Source: Rouxiella aceris (GTDB lineage Bacteria > Pseudomonadota > Gammaproteobacteria > Enterobacterales > Enterobacteriaceae). From it: DNA of 64,000 nt. The stretch is taken from assembly GCF_012933545.1 (NCBI RefSeq), contig NZ_JAADJU010000009.1, forward strand, positions 62,001 to 126,000. Direction: 5' to 3'. This document shows, in pieces, positions 27,880 through 36,559 of the stretch. Position 1 is the first letter of the stretch, and each line of letters begins with the position of its first letter. The translations under genes were made by a program, and so were the position numbers. The notes below the pieces were generated by a model that ran no database searches, was not told where the DNA came from, and worked only from the letters and a program-made list of their open reading frames with translations.

Positions 27880-28302
27880 ATGATGTTGGCGTTGCGCGTT
27901 AGAGCGCCGTCGTTGTTTACCCGCTGCCAGGTGCCGATTCAGGTAGTGCTTTATGCCCTGCTTTATCTGGTCGCCGATCGCATTGTTACCCTGTTGCACT
28001 TGCCTTTGCCCGCCAATATTGTCGGCATGCTGATGCTTTTAATGTTGATTATGTTGCGCATTCTGCCTGTCAGTTGGGTGAAAGCCGGTTCCCGTTGGCT
28101 ATTGGCGGAAATGCTGCTGTTTTTTGTGCCCGCCGTGGTGGCGGTGGTTAATTACGCTCAGTTGTTGATGGTCGAAGGCTGGAAGATATTTTTGGTGATC
28201 GGCGTTAGCACCTTGTTTACTCTGGGTGCTACTTCGCTGGTGGTTGATCGCGTCTACCGCTTAGAACAACGCCTGGCCGCCAGGAAATCCGCTGATGACT
28301 GA
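27880..28302 (+). CDS. cidA: CidA/LrgA-family holin-like membrane protein
   Basis: The 140-residue protein has four predicted membrane helices, including ANIVGMLMLLMLIMLRI, LLFFVPAVVAVVNY and the conserved PANIVG loop. CidA-type proteins are holin-like and affect murein hydrolase activity, programmed lysis and small-molecule export. It overlaps cidB by 8 nt, so they are coupled. TTGAGG precedes the two adjacent ATGs at 27880 and 27883; a longer frame from 27847 lacks a ribosome binding site. A -10-like TATACT lies at about 27836. Confidence 0.85.
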   Translation: MMLALRVRAPSLFTRCQVPIQVVLYALLYLVADRIVTLLHLPLPANIVGMLMLLMLIMLRILPVSWVKAGSRWLLAEMLLFFVPAVVAVVNYAQLLMVEGWKIFLVIGVSTLFTLGATSLVVDRVYRLEQRLAARKSADD

Positions 28303-28984
28303 TTTTACCATTAGCCTGCTCTGTTTTCTGGCGACGTTGGCACTGTACTTTGCCAATAAAAAGCTTTATCGGCGGCGGCATATTCTGGTGTTTATGCCGC
28401 TGGTGTTAACGCCGGTGGTTCTGGTGGTGCTGCTGTTGATCACCCATATCTCCTATCAGGATTATATTGGCGAAACCCATTGGCTGCTGTGGCTACTCGG
28501 TCCGTCAACCATCGCCTTTGCCGTGCCGGTCTACGAGAATATGGCGGTGATCCGCCGCCACTGGCTGTCATTGAGCGCCGGGGTGGTCACCGCGATTGTG
28601 GTGGCGGTATTCAGCTCGGTATGGCTGGCGCGCATGCTGACGCTGCCGGAGGAAATCCAACGTAGCCTGGCGGTGCGCTCCATTACTACCCCCTTTGCCC
28701 TGGCGGCGGCCAAACAAATGGGCGGCCAGCCGGATTTGGTGGCGCTGTTTGTGGTGATCACTGGGGTCTTCGGCATGGCCGTTGGCGATATTTTATTCCT
28801 GCGTCTGGCAGTGCAGAGCAGTATGGCCAAAGGCGCCGGTTTTGGTGCCGCCTCGCATGGCGCAGGCACCGCCAGAGCCTATGAGATTGGCGCTGAGGCC
28901 GGGGTGGTCTCCAGTCTGGTGATGATGCTGGCAGGGGTGTTAACGGTGGTGATTGCGCCGCTGATTGGCCGCTATATGTGGTGA
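28295..28984 (+). CDS. cidB: CidB/LrgB-family membrane protein
   Basis: The 229-residue protein has about six membrane helices. Family motifs are LLGPSTIAFAVPVYEN, the SITTPFALAAAKQMGG segment and the ASHGAGTARAYEIG segment. It acts with CidA in the holin/antiholin-like complex of the inner membrane; related pairs transport pyruvate or glycolate. The start codon is inside the end of cidA. Nothing clearly terminator-like lies between it and the convergent aapP gene 50 bp away. Confidence 0.88.
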   Translation: MTDFTISLLCFLATLALYFANKKLYRRRHILVFMPLVLTPVVLVVLLLITHISYQDYIGETHWLLWLLGPSTIAFAVPVYENMAVIRRHWLSLSAGVVTAIVVAVFSSVWLARMLTLPEEIQRSLAVRSITTPFALAAAKQMGGQPDLVALFVVITGVFGMAVGDILFLRLAVQSSMAKGAGFGAASHGAGTARAYEIGAEAGVVSSLVMMLAGVLTVVIAPLIGRYMW

Positions 28985-29036
28985 CGGGATAAACCGGCAT
29001 ATCACTGCCGGTTTCCCTAAGGTTTTACGGGCTAGC

Positions 29037-29798
29037 CTAGTGAATAATCTGCGACAGGAACTCGCGGGTTCTTGCCGATTTCGGATTGGCAAAAAACTCC
29101 TCAGGCGCGGCTTCTTCGACAATCTCTCCGCGGTCCATAAAGATCACCCGGTCGGCCACGGTGCGCGCAAAGCCCATTTCATGAGTCACACACAGCATGG
29201 TCATGCCTTCTTCCGCCAGTCCGATCATGGTATCCAACACCTCTTTTACCATTTCCGGATCCAGTGCCGAGGTCGGTTCGTCAAACAGCATGATTTTCGG
29301 TTTCATACATAGCGAACGGGCAATGGCCACACGCTGCTGCTGGCCGCCGGAAAGTTGTCCCGGGAACTTGTGCGCGTGTTCGGCAATGCGTACACGTTTC
29401 AGGTAGTGCATCGCCAGCTCGTCGGCTTCTTTCTTCGGCATTTTACGCACCCAGCACGGGGCCAGTGTACAGTTCTGCAGCACTGTCAGATGCGGGAACA
29501 GATTGAAGTGCTGAAAGACCATGCCCACTTCGGTTCTGATACGTTCAATATTGCGCAGATCGTCGTTCAGCTCGGTGCCATCGACGACAATGCGTCCCTG
29601 CTGATGTTCTTCAAGATGATTAATGCAGCGGATGGTGGTGGATTTACCCGAGCCGGACGGTCCGCATAACACAATACGCTCACCTGATTTAACGTTCAGG
29701 TTGATGCCTTTCAACACGTGGAACTGTCCGTACCACTTATTAACGTCTTCCAGCGTGATCATCATTTTTTTAGTTTCAGTGACTTGATGGTCGCTCAT
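29037..29798 (-). CDS. aapP: General amino-acid ABC transporter, ATP-binding protein (AapP/YhdZ)
   Basis: The 253-residue ABC ATPase has Walker [10 protein letters not shown], signature [14 protein letters not shown], Walker [15 protein letters not shown] and H-loop TH in CVTHEMGF. It is of the polar amino-acid (GlnQ/HisP) class and energises import through AapQ-AapM. GAGG upstream of the ATG at 29798 supports the start. It is the last gene of the four-gene aapJQMP operon, 8 bp after aapM. It is the counterpart of E. coli yhdZ. Confidence 0.92.
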   Translation of the reverse strand: MSDHQVTETKKMMITLEDVNKWYGQFHVLKGINLNVKSGERIVLCGPSGSGKSTTIRCINHLEEHQQGRIVVDGTELNDDLRNIERIRTEVGMVFQHFNLFPHLTVLQNCTLAPCWVRKMPKKEADELAMHYLKRVRIAEHAHKFPGQLSGGQQQRVAIARSLCMKPKIMLFDEPTSALDPEMVKEVLDTMIGLAEEGMTMLCVTHEMGFARTVADRVIFMDRGEIVEEAAPEEFFANPKSARTREFLSQIIH

Positions 29799-29806
29799 GT
29801 TCTACC

Positions 29807-30916
29807 TCAGTGTGCGGAATGCCCGGTGTGAAAGCGTTTTTCCAAATATTGGCTATAACGCGACATGCTAAAACAGAAAATCCAGTAAACGGCAGCAGCA
29901 AAAACGTAGCCTTCGGTGGACATCCCCAACCATTCAGGGTCAACCGTGGCCTGCTGGACGCTGCTGAACAAGTCAAACAAACCGATGATGATCACCAGGC
30001 TGGTATCTTTGAACAGTGCGATAATGGTGTTAACCAGACCCGGTATCACCATTTTCAGCGCCTGCGGCAGGATCACCAGACCCTGCGTTTTCCAGTAGCC
30101 AAGAGCCAGGGATTCGGCGGCTTCGGTCTGCCCCTTGGGCAGCGCCTGCAAACCACCGCGTACCACTTCGGCGACATAGGCCGACTGGAACAGCACCACG
30201 CCAACCAGCGCGCGTATCAGCTTGTCGATATTGGTGCCTTCGGTGAGGAATAACGGCAACATCACCGAGGACATAAACAACACGGTGATCAGCGGTACGC
30301 CGCGCCAGAACTCAATAAAAATCACCGAAAGAATACGTACAATCGGCAGACTTGAACGTCGCGCCAATGCCAGCAGGATCCCCAGAGGCAACGCCCCGGC
30401 AATACCCACCGCCGCAATAATCAGCGTCAGCGTCAGTCCGCCCCATTGCCGGGTTTCTACCCGGCTCAGGCCGAGAAAACCGCCGTAGAGCATAATCCAG
30501 GTAAAGATCGGGAAGGCAACCGCCCAGCAGGCAATGTAACGACCGCGGCGCGGCATGGCCGACCAGAACATCGGCACCAGCGACAGCAGGCCGACGATCA
30601 GCGTGGTATTGATGCGCCAGCGCTGATCGGTGGGATAGAGCCCATACATAAACTGGCCAAAGCGCGCGTGGATAAACACCCAGCAGGCACCCTGTTTGGT
30701 ACAGTCCATACGGCTGGTACCCACCCAGTTGGCCTGAAAAATCACCCAGTTGAGCAACGGCGGGATCAACTCCCACAGCAGCCAGAAACAAAACAGTGTC
30801 AACAAGCCATTAAACCAGCTGGAAAACAGGTTCTTACGTGCCCAGAGAATGGCTGTACCGACCGGCGTACCGGGCTTGGCACCTCTGAGGGAATGAGGAA
30901 GTGTGGTCATCGTCAT
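29807..30916 (-). CDS. aapM: General amino-acid ABC transporter permease (AapM/YhdY)
   Basis: The 369-residue inner-membrane permease has a long N-terminal extension with extra helices and the family insert LLNWVIFQANWVGTSRMDC, then the HisM-like permease core with an EAA-type loop (EAAESLALGYWKTQGLVILPQ). It matches E. coli YhdY across its length. It pairs with AapQ to form the heterodimeric channel. It lies 9 bp downstream of aapQ. Confidence 0.92.
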   Translation of the reverse strand: MTMTTLPHSLRGAKPGTPVGTAILWARKNLFSSWFNGLLTLFCFWLLWELIPPLLNWVIFQANWVGTSRMDCTKQGACWVFIHARFGQFMYGLYPTDQRWRINTTLIVGLLSLVPMFWSAMPRRGRYIACWAVAFPIFTWIMLYGGFLGLSRVETRQWGGLTLTLIIAAVGIAGALPLGILLALARRSSLPIVRILSVIFIEFWRGVPLITVLFMSSVMLPLFLTEGTNIDKLIRALVGVVLFQSAYVAEVVRGGLQALPKGQTEAAESLALGYWKTQGLVILPQALKMVIPGLVNTIIALFKDTSLVIIIGLFDLFSSVQQATVDPEWLGMSTEGYVFAAAVYWIFCFSMSRYSQYLEKRFHTGHSAH

Positions 30917-30925
30917 TCGTTTCCC

Positions 30926-32104
30926 TTAACGCTCAACCAACGCAATGCGTCGGTTATAGATGTTCATCAAAAACGAAATCAGCAGGCTGATAATCAGGTA
31001 CACCGACATGGTGATGGCGATGGTTTCGATCGCTTGCCCGGTCTGGTTAAGCACCGTACCGGCAAACAGCGATACCATATCGGGATAGCCGATTGCCGCC
31101 GCCAGTGAAGAGTTTTTGACAATGTTTAAATATTGGCTGGTCAACGGTGGAATGATCACCCGCATCGCCTGCGGCAAAATAACCTGACGCAGCGTAACGG
31201 TGTTAGGTAACCCCAAAGAACGCGCGGCTTCATGCTGGCCGTGTGACACCGACTGAATACCCGAACGGATCACTTCGGCGATAAAGGTCGAGGTATAGAC
31301 GGATAACGCCAGGGTCAAAGCCCCAAGTTCAGGGATCAACACCATGCCACCGCGGAAGTTGAAACCGTGCAGTGCCGGAATATCCCAGTGTAAGGCCGGG
31401 CCAAACAACAGATGCGCCAAACCCGGTAACACCAGCAACATCACGATATACCACGGCCAGACGCGCCAGTATTTCCCGGTATGTATCTGATGAAATCGGT
31501 TATAACGTTTCAGCATAACTATGCCGACAATTGCCAGCAGCAAGGCCAGCAGGCCAGCAATGCTACCCTGGGCAAGCTCTGGAGACGGCAGGTACAGACC
31601 GCGATTGCTGGCAAATACCGTATCGAACAAACTCAGGCTCTGTTTCGGTCCCGGCATATTGCGCAATACCGCAAAGTACCAGAAGAAAATTTGTAGCAGT
31701 GGCGGGATATTACGAAATGTCTCGATATAGCAGGTGCAGAGTTTGCGGATCAGCCAGTTGTCGGAGAGTCTTCCCAACCCAACGATAAAGCCGAGAATCG
31801 AAGCAAAAACGATGCACAGCGCTGACACCAGCAAGGTGTTCAGTAAGCCGATAACGAAGACGCGCGCATAGCTGTCGCCTTCCTGGAAACTGATAAGGTG
31901 TTGCACGATGCCGAAACCGGCACCTCGACTTAAAAAATCAAATCCCGAGGTGATCCCTCGCGTCGTTAGATTGGTAATGGTGTTGTGTAACAGGTAGCCC
32001 AGACAGGCAACCAACAGCAACACCGCGAAAATTTGGTACAACCAGGCGCGAACGGCGGGATTACGCAGTGAGAACGCGACTTTTTCGGTTGGGCGTTGCG
32101 ACAT
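30926..32104 (-). CDS. aapQ: General amino-acid ABC transporter permease (AapQ/YhdX)
   Basis: A 392-residue inner-membrane permease, essentially the length of E. coli YhdX. About eight helices include the HisQ-type core with the EAA loop EAARSLGLPNTVTLRQVILPQ in part. The start is taken at the ATG 32104, which matches YhdX (MSxR) and has GAGG upstream; a GTG at 32161 would add 19 unconserved residues. It follows aapJ by 93 bp, where the transcript probably carries a processing or attenuation gap, as is common after binding-protein genes. Confidence 0.92.
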   Translation of the reverse strand: MSQRPTEKVAFSLRNPAVRAWLYQIFAVLLLVACLGYLLHNTITNLTTRGITSGFDFLSRGAGFGIVQHLISFQEGDSYARVFVIGLLNTLLVSALCIVFASILGFIVGLGRLSDNWLIRKLCTCYIETFRNIPPLLQIFFWYFAVLRNMPGPKQSLSLFDTVFASNRGLYLPSPELAQGSIAGLLALLLAIVGIVMLKRYNRFHQIHTGKYWRVWPWYIVMLLVLPGLAHLLFGPALHWDIPALHGFNFRGGMVLIPELGALTLALSVYTSTFIAEVIRSGIQSVSHGQHEAARSLGLPNTVTLRQVILPQAMRVIIPPLTSQYLNIVKNSSLAAAIGYPDMVSLFAGTVLNQTGQAIETIAITMSVYLIISLLISFLMNIYNRRIALVER

Positions 32105-32197
32105 AAGAGACAGCCTCAGTATGCGGTCATACAAGTCAAACAGGGAATGCGTGGAGGCCACACGCCAGGCAGGACTGGCGTGTGGCTCCGGTAGAGA

Positions 32198-33223
32198 TTA
32201 GCGAACTGGTGGTGCGTACTGAATGCCGCCTTGATTCCACAGCGCATTCTGGCCACGCTTGATTTTCAGCTGGCTGTCCTGGCCAACGTTACGTTCAAAG
32301 CTTTCACTGTAGTTACCGACTTGCTTGACGATTTTAACCACCCAATCGTTTGGCACTTTCAGGTCTTCGCCATATTTGCCGGTTTTGCCCAGCAGGTTGG
32401 CCATATCTGGTGTGGTTGGGTTAGCCGCCAGTGCATCGACGTTTTTAGAGGTCACGCCCATTTCTTCGGCATTGAGCATGGCAAACAATGACCAGCGAAC
32501 AATTTCCAGCCAGTCTTCGTCGCCGCGACGGACAACCGGTCCCAGAGGTTCTTTCGAGATCACTTCTGGCAGAACGATAAAGTCATCTGGTTTACCCAGC
32601 TTGATACGCAGGGCGTAAAGCTGAGACTGGTCAGATGCCAGAGTATCGCAACGGCCTGAGTCCAGCGCTTTGGCACTTTCGTCGGAACGGTCGAAGGTGA
32701 CCGGGGTATAGGTCATTTTGTGGGCTTTGAAGTAGTCGGCCACGTTCAGCTCGGTGTCAGTCCCGGCCTGCAGGCAAACTGTTGCGCCATCAAGTTCTTT
32801 GGCACTTTTCAGCCCGGCTTTCTGGTGAGTCAGGAAGCCGATACCGTCGTAATAGTTAACGCCGGCGAAAACCATGCCCATGCCGCCATCGCGGGAAGAG
32901 GTCCAGGTAGTATTACGAGAGAGGATGTCGACTTCGCCAGATTGCAGCGCGGTAAAACGCTCTTTTGCTGTCAGCGGGGTGTATTTTACTTTTTCAGCAT
33001 CACCAAAAACAGCAGCAGCAACGGCACGGCAAACGTCAACGTCGATACCGGTAAATTTACCTTTGGAATCGGCATAGGAGAAACCAGGCAAGCCATCGCT
33101 GATCCCACATTGGACAAATCCTTTCTTCTTAATCGCGTCCAAAGTCGCCCCTGCATGAGCTTGTCCAGCCAGGGTGACAAAACTTGCAGCGGCAATCAGC
33201 GTTGAGAGCAGTATTTTTTTCAT
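32198..33223 (-). CDS. aapJ: General amino-acid ABC transporter, periplasmic binding protein (AapJ/YhdW)
   Basis: The 341 residues begin with a Sec signal peptide (about 1-24, cleavage after AHA). The class II binding-protein core follows: KGFVQCGISDGLPGFSYAD, GIDVDVCRAVAAAVFGD, then LQSGEVDILSRNTTWTSSRD. It captures a broad range of L-amino acids for the AapQMP membrane complex. It is the first gene of the operon and sits about 100 nt downstream of a sigma-54 promoter, consistent with induction under nitrogen limitation. Confidence 0.93.
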   Translation of the reverse strand: MKKILLSTLIAAASFVTLAGQAHAGATLDAIKKKGFVQCGISDGLPGFSYADSKGKFTGIDVDVCRAVAAAVFGDAEKVKYTPLTAKERFTALQSGEVDILSRNTTWTSSRDGGMGMVFAGVNYYDGIGFLTHQKAGLKSAKELDGATVCLQAGTDTELNVADYFKAHKMTYTPVTFDRSDESAKALDSGRCDTLASDQSQLYALRIKLGKPDDFIVLPEVISKEPLGPVVRRGDEDWLEIVRWSLFAMLNAEEMGVTSKNVDALAANPTTPDMANLLGKTGKYGEDLKVPNDWVVKIVKQVGNYSESFERNVGQDSQLKIKRGQNALWNQGGIQYAPPVR

Positions 33224-33335
33224 AAATCGTCCTGTGAGGCAAAACCGCAGAATTATTATTGTGTGAGTGCCTAAGCACCCTGTCTGTTAATGGGGCAAAG
33301 CCCGTCGCTCAGTTTTGTGCGAGCAAAACGGCTAA

Positions 33336-33351
33336 AGCAAAGGGAGTGCCA
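33336..33351 (-). promoter_or_regulatory. Sigma-54 (RpoN) promoter of aapJQMP
   Basis: On the minus strand the sequence reads TGGCAC-N5-TTGCT, an exact match to the -24/-12 consensus with the required GG-N10-GC spacing, preceded by T. Transcription would start near 33325, about 100 nt before the aapJ start codon. The E. coli counterpart yhdWXYZ is known as an NtrC-regulated operon. Confidence 0.85.
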
Positions 33352-33456
33352 ACATTGAAAACACTTATCAATCAAGTGCCGTAGGAGGATTGCACAGTAA
33401 CATTGATAGGCGTGCCACGATTTATTGACCTATTTTGGGGCGCTGTAAATGGCTTT

Positions 33457-33471
33457 GCTGCAAAATGGTGC
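33457..33471. promoter_or_regulatory. Candidate NtrC enhancer site
   Basis: GCTGC-AAAAT-GGTGC has one perfect and one degenerate half of the NtrC dyad (GCACC-N5-GGTGC). It lies about 130 bp upstream of the predicted start, a normal distance for NtrC enhancers. The rest of the 33,224-33,609 region shows no gene. Confidence 0.45.
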
Positions 33472-33609
33472 GCAAGCTTCAAGTTTTATGGGATTTAATT
33501 AATGTTGATGTGATGTTGTTAACATGTAGTCATATTTCGATAAAAACGATGACGTAAAGCGGGGCAGATCTCTCAGCTCGGCGGAGCTGAGAGGGGAGAT
33601 GCTCTGGTT

Positions 33610-34302
33610 TTAGTTAAGTGTGGACTTAATTAGTGCAGCCACCAGCGGTGGCAACTGGCCGTTTAATGCCGCGCGTTCTGGTTGAAACAGTGTTGCAACG
33701 TAAAAGGGATGATGCGGTAGTTCAACGGTTCGTATCTCTCCGGCAGCATCATGACCGGTCATGCGCAGCGGCTCGGCTTCCAGTGCCGACTGAAACTCGG
33801 GATTGATGCCGTAGCGACAGTGGTAACCTTCTTCTACTTCGTATCTGCCATAGGCTTGCGCCGCCAGGCTATCGGCAAGAAAGGTGATTGTCCCCTTTTT
33901 CTCCACCATTTCGCAGGCCAGCGCCGCAATCACCAGACGGCCCTGGCTATCGGTTTCACCGTGGCCGGCATCCTGCCAGTGCATCACATTGCGGGCATAA
34001 TCGATAATTGCGTGCTGAAAGCCACCACAAGTGCCAAGGAACGGCTTTTGCTGTTCCCGCGCATAGCGAATGGCCAGCAGGGCACCCTCAGTGGAACGGT
34101 ACGGGCTGCCAGGTACGCACCAGAAGGCATCGTATTGTTGCAGCGCTAGTGGGTCGGTGATGGTTTCTGTGGCCAGCCAGTGGCTCTGAATAGTGATATT
34201 AAAATGTTTGGCGGCAAGATCCAGGGCGGCAGGAATGGCTTGATGGGCGGTAATCGCGGGCTGGTAGTCCCCGACCAGCGCCAGACGAACGGTGGTTTTC
34301 AT
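33610..34302 (-). CDS. Class I glutamine-amidotransferase-like protein (CTP synthase C-terminal-like)
   Basis: The 230-residue cytoplasmic protein starts with VRLALVGDYQPAITAHQAIPAAL, the N-terminal strand-turn seen in CTP synthase amidotransferase domains. The nucleophile elbow is FLGTCGGFQHAI with Cys, and FWCVPGSPYRS gives the oxyanion region. There is no synthetase domain, so it is a free-standing amidotransferase or hydrolase of unknown substrate. The ATG at 34302 has GGAGAG upstream and begins at the conserved strand; the longer frame from 34437 is not supported. Confidence 0.78.
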   Translation of the reverse strand: MKTTVRLALVGDYQPAITAHQAIPAALDLAAKHFNITIQSHWLATETITDPLALQQYDAFWCVPGSPYRSTEGALLAIRYAREQQKPFLGTCGGFQHAIIDYARNVMHWQDAGHGETDSQGRLVIAALACEMVEKKGTITFLADSLAAQAYGRYEVEEGYHCRYGINPEFQSALEAEPLRMTGHDAAGEIRTVELPHHPFYVATLFQPERAALNGQLPPLVAALIKSTLN

Positions 34303-34419
34303 CACTTCTCTCCAGGGCAGGTAAAACAGAAGGTTATAGAAAAGTAACGAACTTGTCGTGAGAATTATTTTTATCGAAATATGAGTATTTTTTATTTTCC
34401 TGATGAGAGAAACAAAAAA

Positions 34420-34446
34420 GCCCGACGCGGCGGGCATCGGGCTTTT
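34420..34446. terminator. Bidirectional Rho-independent terminator after the lpxP-like gene
   Basis: GCCCGA/TCGGGC stem with A6 on the left and T4 on the right. On the minus strand it gives a GC stem followed by six T residues, about 20 nt after the stop of the acyltransferase gene. Confidence 0.8.
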
Positions 34447-34464
34447 CTGCGTTCAGGGGCGAAC

Positions 34465-35388
34465 TTAATAGAGCGAAGGTGCCCCCTCAGGGCGGGTTTT
34501 AAACCGACGATGCAGCCACAGGTATTGTTCGGGGGCACGCATAATCTCTTTCTCCACTACCCGGTTCATATAGGCAGCAGCGGCGAGCTCATCATCGATA
34601 GGGTAGTCACGCAGTGCGGGTTGGATCACCAGATCGTAGCCCGCCGCATTGTCTTTACGCACCAGCACGACGGAAACCAGCGCAGGCTTGGCCAGACGAG
34701 CGAGCATAAAGGTACCGCTGGTGGTTGCCGCTTGCGGCACGGCAAACAGCGGGGCAAATACGCTGCCGCGAGGACCGTAGTCCTGATCCGGTGCAAACCA
34801 TACTGCTTCTCCACGTTTTAGGGCGTGGACCATACCGCGCAAATCCTTACGGTCGAGCATGGCCTTATTGGAACGCATACGTCCCCAGGTTTGCACAAAC
34901 TCCATGGCTTTGTTGTTGTGTGGACGGTACATCGCCATCATCGGCTGGCACAGCCCCATCGCGCGGCCCCCCAGTTCCAGCGACATAAAATGCACGCCAA
35001 TTACCAACACCCCTTGTTGATTCTGCTGAGCCAGTTTCAGGTACTGGAGACCGCTGACATCAAACCAGCGGCGCACCCGCGCATCGGACCAGAACCAGGC
35101 CATGCCGGTTTCTAACAGCCCCATGCCGAGGGATTCAAAGTTGCGGACGATTTTGCGCTCAAGTACCGCGTTATCCATATCTGGAAAGCACAGTTGCAAA
35201 TTGCGTCGGGTGATAGAGACGCGACGCTTGAGAAAGCGCATTGAAGTGCGGCCAAGCCAGACGCCCAGACGGTACATCACCGGATAGGGCAGTTGGACCA
35301 GCAAAAAGAGTACGCCGAGGCCAAACCAGGTCAGCCAATAACGTGGGTGTAAAAAAGATGCCTTGAAACAACGGGTTGGAGCGGTCAT
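34465..35388 (-). CDS. lpxP: Lipid A late acyltransferase, LpxP/LpxL type
   Basis: The 307-residue inner-membrane acyltransferase has an N-terminal anchor (about 15-40). The catalytic HX4E-type motif lies in GVHFMSLELGGR, with the conserved YRPHNNKAMEF, FAPDQDYG and EQYLWLHRRFKTRP segments. It resembles E. coli LpxP more than LpxL along its length (FLHPRYWLTWFGLGVLF). LpxP adds palmitoleate to lipid A in the cold; LpxL adds laurate. The exact chain specificity is not visible. It is a single-gene unit with a repeat-containing leader region. Confidence 0.85.
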   Translation of the reverse strand: MTAPTRCFKASFLHPRYWLTWFGLGVLFLLVQLPYPVMYRLGVWLGRTSMRFLKRRVSITRRNLQLCFPDMDNAVLERKIVRNFESLGMGLLETGMAWFWSDARVRRWFDVSGLQYLKLAQQNQQGVLVIGVHFMSLELGGRAMGLCQPMMAMYRPHNNKAMEFVQTWGRMRSNKAMLDRKDLRGMVHALKRGEAVWFAPDQDYGPRGSVFAPLFAVPQAATTSGTFMLARLAKPALVSVVLVRKDNAAGYDLVIQPALRDYPIDDELAAAAYMNRVVEKEIMRAPEQYLWLHRRFKTRPEGAPSLY

Positions 35389-35928
35389 GTAAGTTCAGTC
35401 ATCGATGTAAGTAAATCTGCGTAACGCGTAAGGAGAAGGCTCACTCGCGATACCTGCTTGTATTGCAAAGATGTTTTTTTGCAATGGGGTTTACCTGCAA
35501 AGATTCGGACCATCGAATAGGCAATTGGTTTTGAACATACGCGAAATTCACGAATCTTTACACTAAAAGGCGGGATCGCAAGGCTAAATGGCTTTCCGTA
35601 GGCGTTTGGCGGGGCGAATACGACTCTATTGGCGAAGTATATCACGTTCAATTACTTAGCAAGAGTGGGTAATCCACTGAATCGTGCAAAGTTTATGCAG
35701 CGTTTATGTCGTTTTATGAATAGCTTTTAAAAAGATGTGATTAAAATGTGACCACCTATTTGCTGGCTAAAATAACCAGGCAGGTTGGGGCTGTAATGAA
35801 ACTGCCTGCATAGCGTAAAAAAGACGTCAGGACGGGTTTTTTAGGATTTTTCATGGTGTGCATTGTGCCGAGGGTCATCAATATTCCAGCCAACAGACAA
35901 CACTAAAAAACCCGCAAAGGATCTACTG
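35389..35928. other. Intergenic region with repeat motifs upstream of lpxP
   Basis: TGCAAAGAT occurs at 35464-35472 and 35496-35504 (32 bp apart, about three helical turns). A near copy in inverted orientation (ATCTTTACA) lies at 35554-35562; the last two also share CG, giving AAAGATTCG/CGAATCTTT. They lie 75-175 bp before the lpxP start and may be regulator sites or part of a structured leader. The right part precedes the histidine-rich gene and shows no other frame. Confidence 0.45.
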
Positions 35929-36147
35929 ATGAAAAAAACCACCCTGGCAATGCTGTTTGCCGTACTGGCCAGCAATGTGCTTTTTGCCTCCGCTTATGCG
36001 CAAGGCCCTGACGAGCATCAGCCACAGCCCCCTGTTCACCATATTGTGAAAAAACCGCCGGTTCATCACAAGATCAAACATCCTCATCATGCACCCAAGC
36101 ATGTTGTGCAACATCAGGAACCGCACAAGCCGGATTATCACGGCTAA
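35929..36147 (+). CDS. Histidine-rich secreted peptide (72 aa)
   Basis: A Sec signal peptide (residues 1-24, cleavage after AYA) is followed by a 48-residue mature part with 12 His (25%), many Pro and Lys, and no Cys. Such sequences bind Zn, Ni or Cu, so a periplasmic metal buffer or chaperone is plausible. AAAGGA lies 8 nt upstream of the ATG at 35929. I cannot place it in a named family. Neighbours (lpxP-like, dauA) do not suggest a pathway. Confidence 0.75.
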   Translation: MKKTTLAMLFAVLASNVLFASAYAQGPDEHQPQPPVHHIVKKPPVHHKIKHPHHAPKHVVQHQEPHKPDYHG

Positions 36148-36559
36148 TTGACTGGCAGGCCAGGGGAGCTCAGGATGATATCCCCTGGTGATGCTGTGCT
36201 CGTGGCGCAACATTCCCCTTAACCCGCCAACCTACTCCGCTTCCAGTTTCATCAGGCTACACTGGCTAGTGAGCCACACTTAATGCTGATCCCTTTCTGT
36301 TCTTCCCATCTCTCCATCCGCCAGGTCTTTCTGTTATCCGTCTCAGCGGTTCTGCTGAATTGTTATGGGTCGATGCCATTTTTCAGATGAGAAAATGTTA
36401 TTCTGTCAGACGTTAACCTATTGTATGAGTTATGCGGCACTGGGTGAGGTGTTGTTGACTTATATCTACCCCCGGTTGAACGAGACGGCGTAGGCTGCAG
36501 CTTTCGATGATCAATGTTCTTGTTCTTATCAATCTTTATTGCCAAGTGATTAACACCTT
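36148..36559. other. Intergenic region upstream of dauA
   Basis: No gene is visible. It contains the dauA promoter zone, including an AT-rich stretch at about 36380-36420, without a clear consensus match. An antisense 60-codon frame is not protein-like. Confidence 0.4.

Noticed and set aside
30446-31108. 220-codon open frame opposite aapM/aapQ
   Set aside because: Spans two conserved permease genes on the other strand; composition not protein-like.
33408-33424. Second sigma-54 promoter upstream of aapJ
   Set aside because: A perfect TGGCACG -24 element exists on the minus strand, but the -12 position reads AA instead of GC.
35473-35510. PhoP box upstream of lpxP
   Set aside because: One GGTTTA-like half is present, but no second half at the required spacing.
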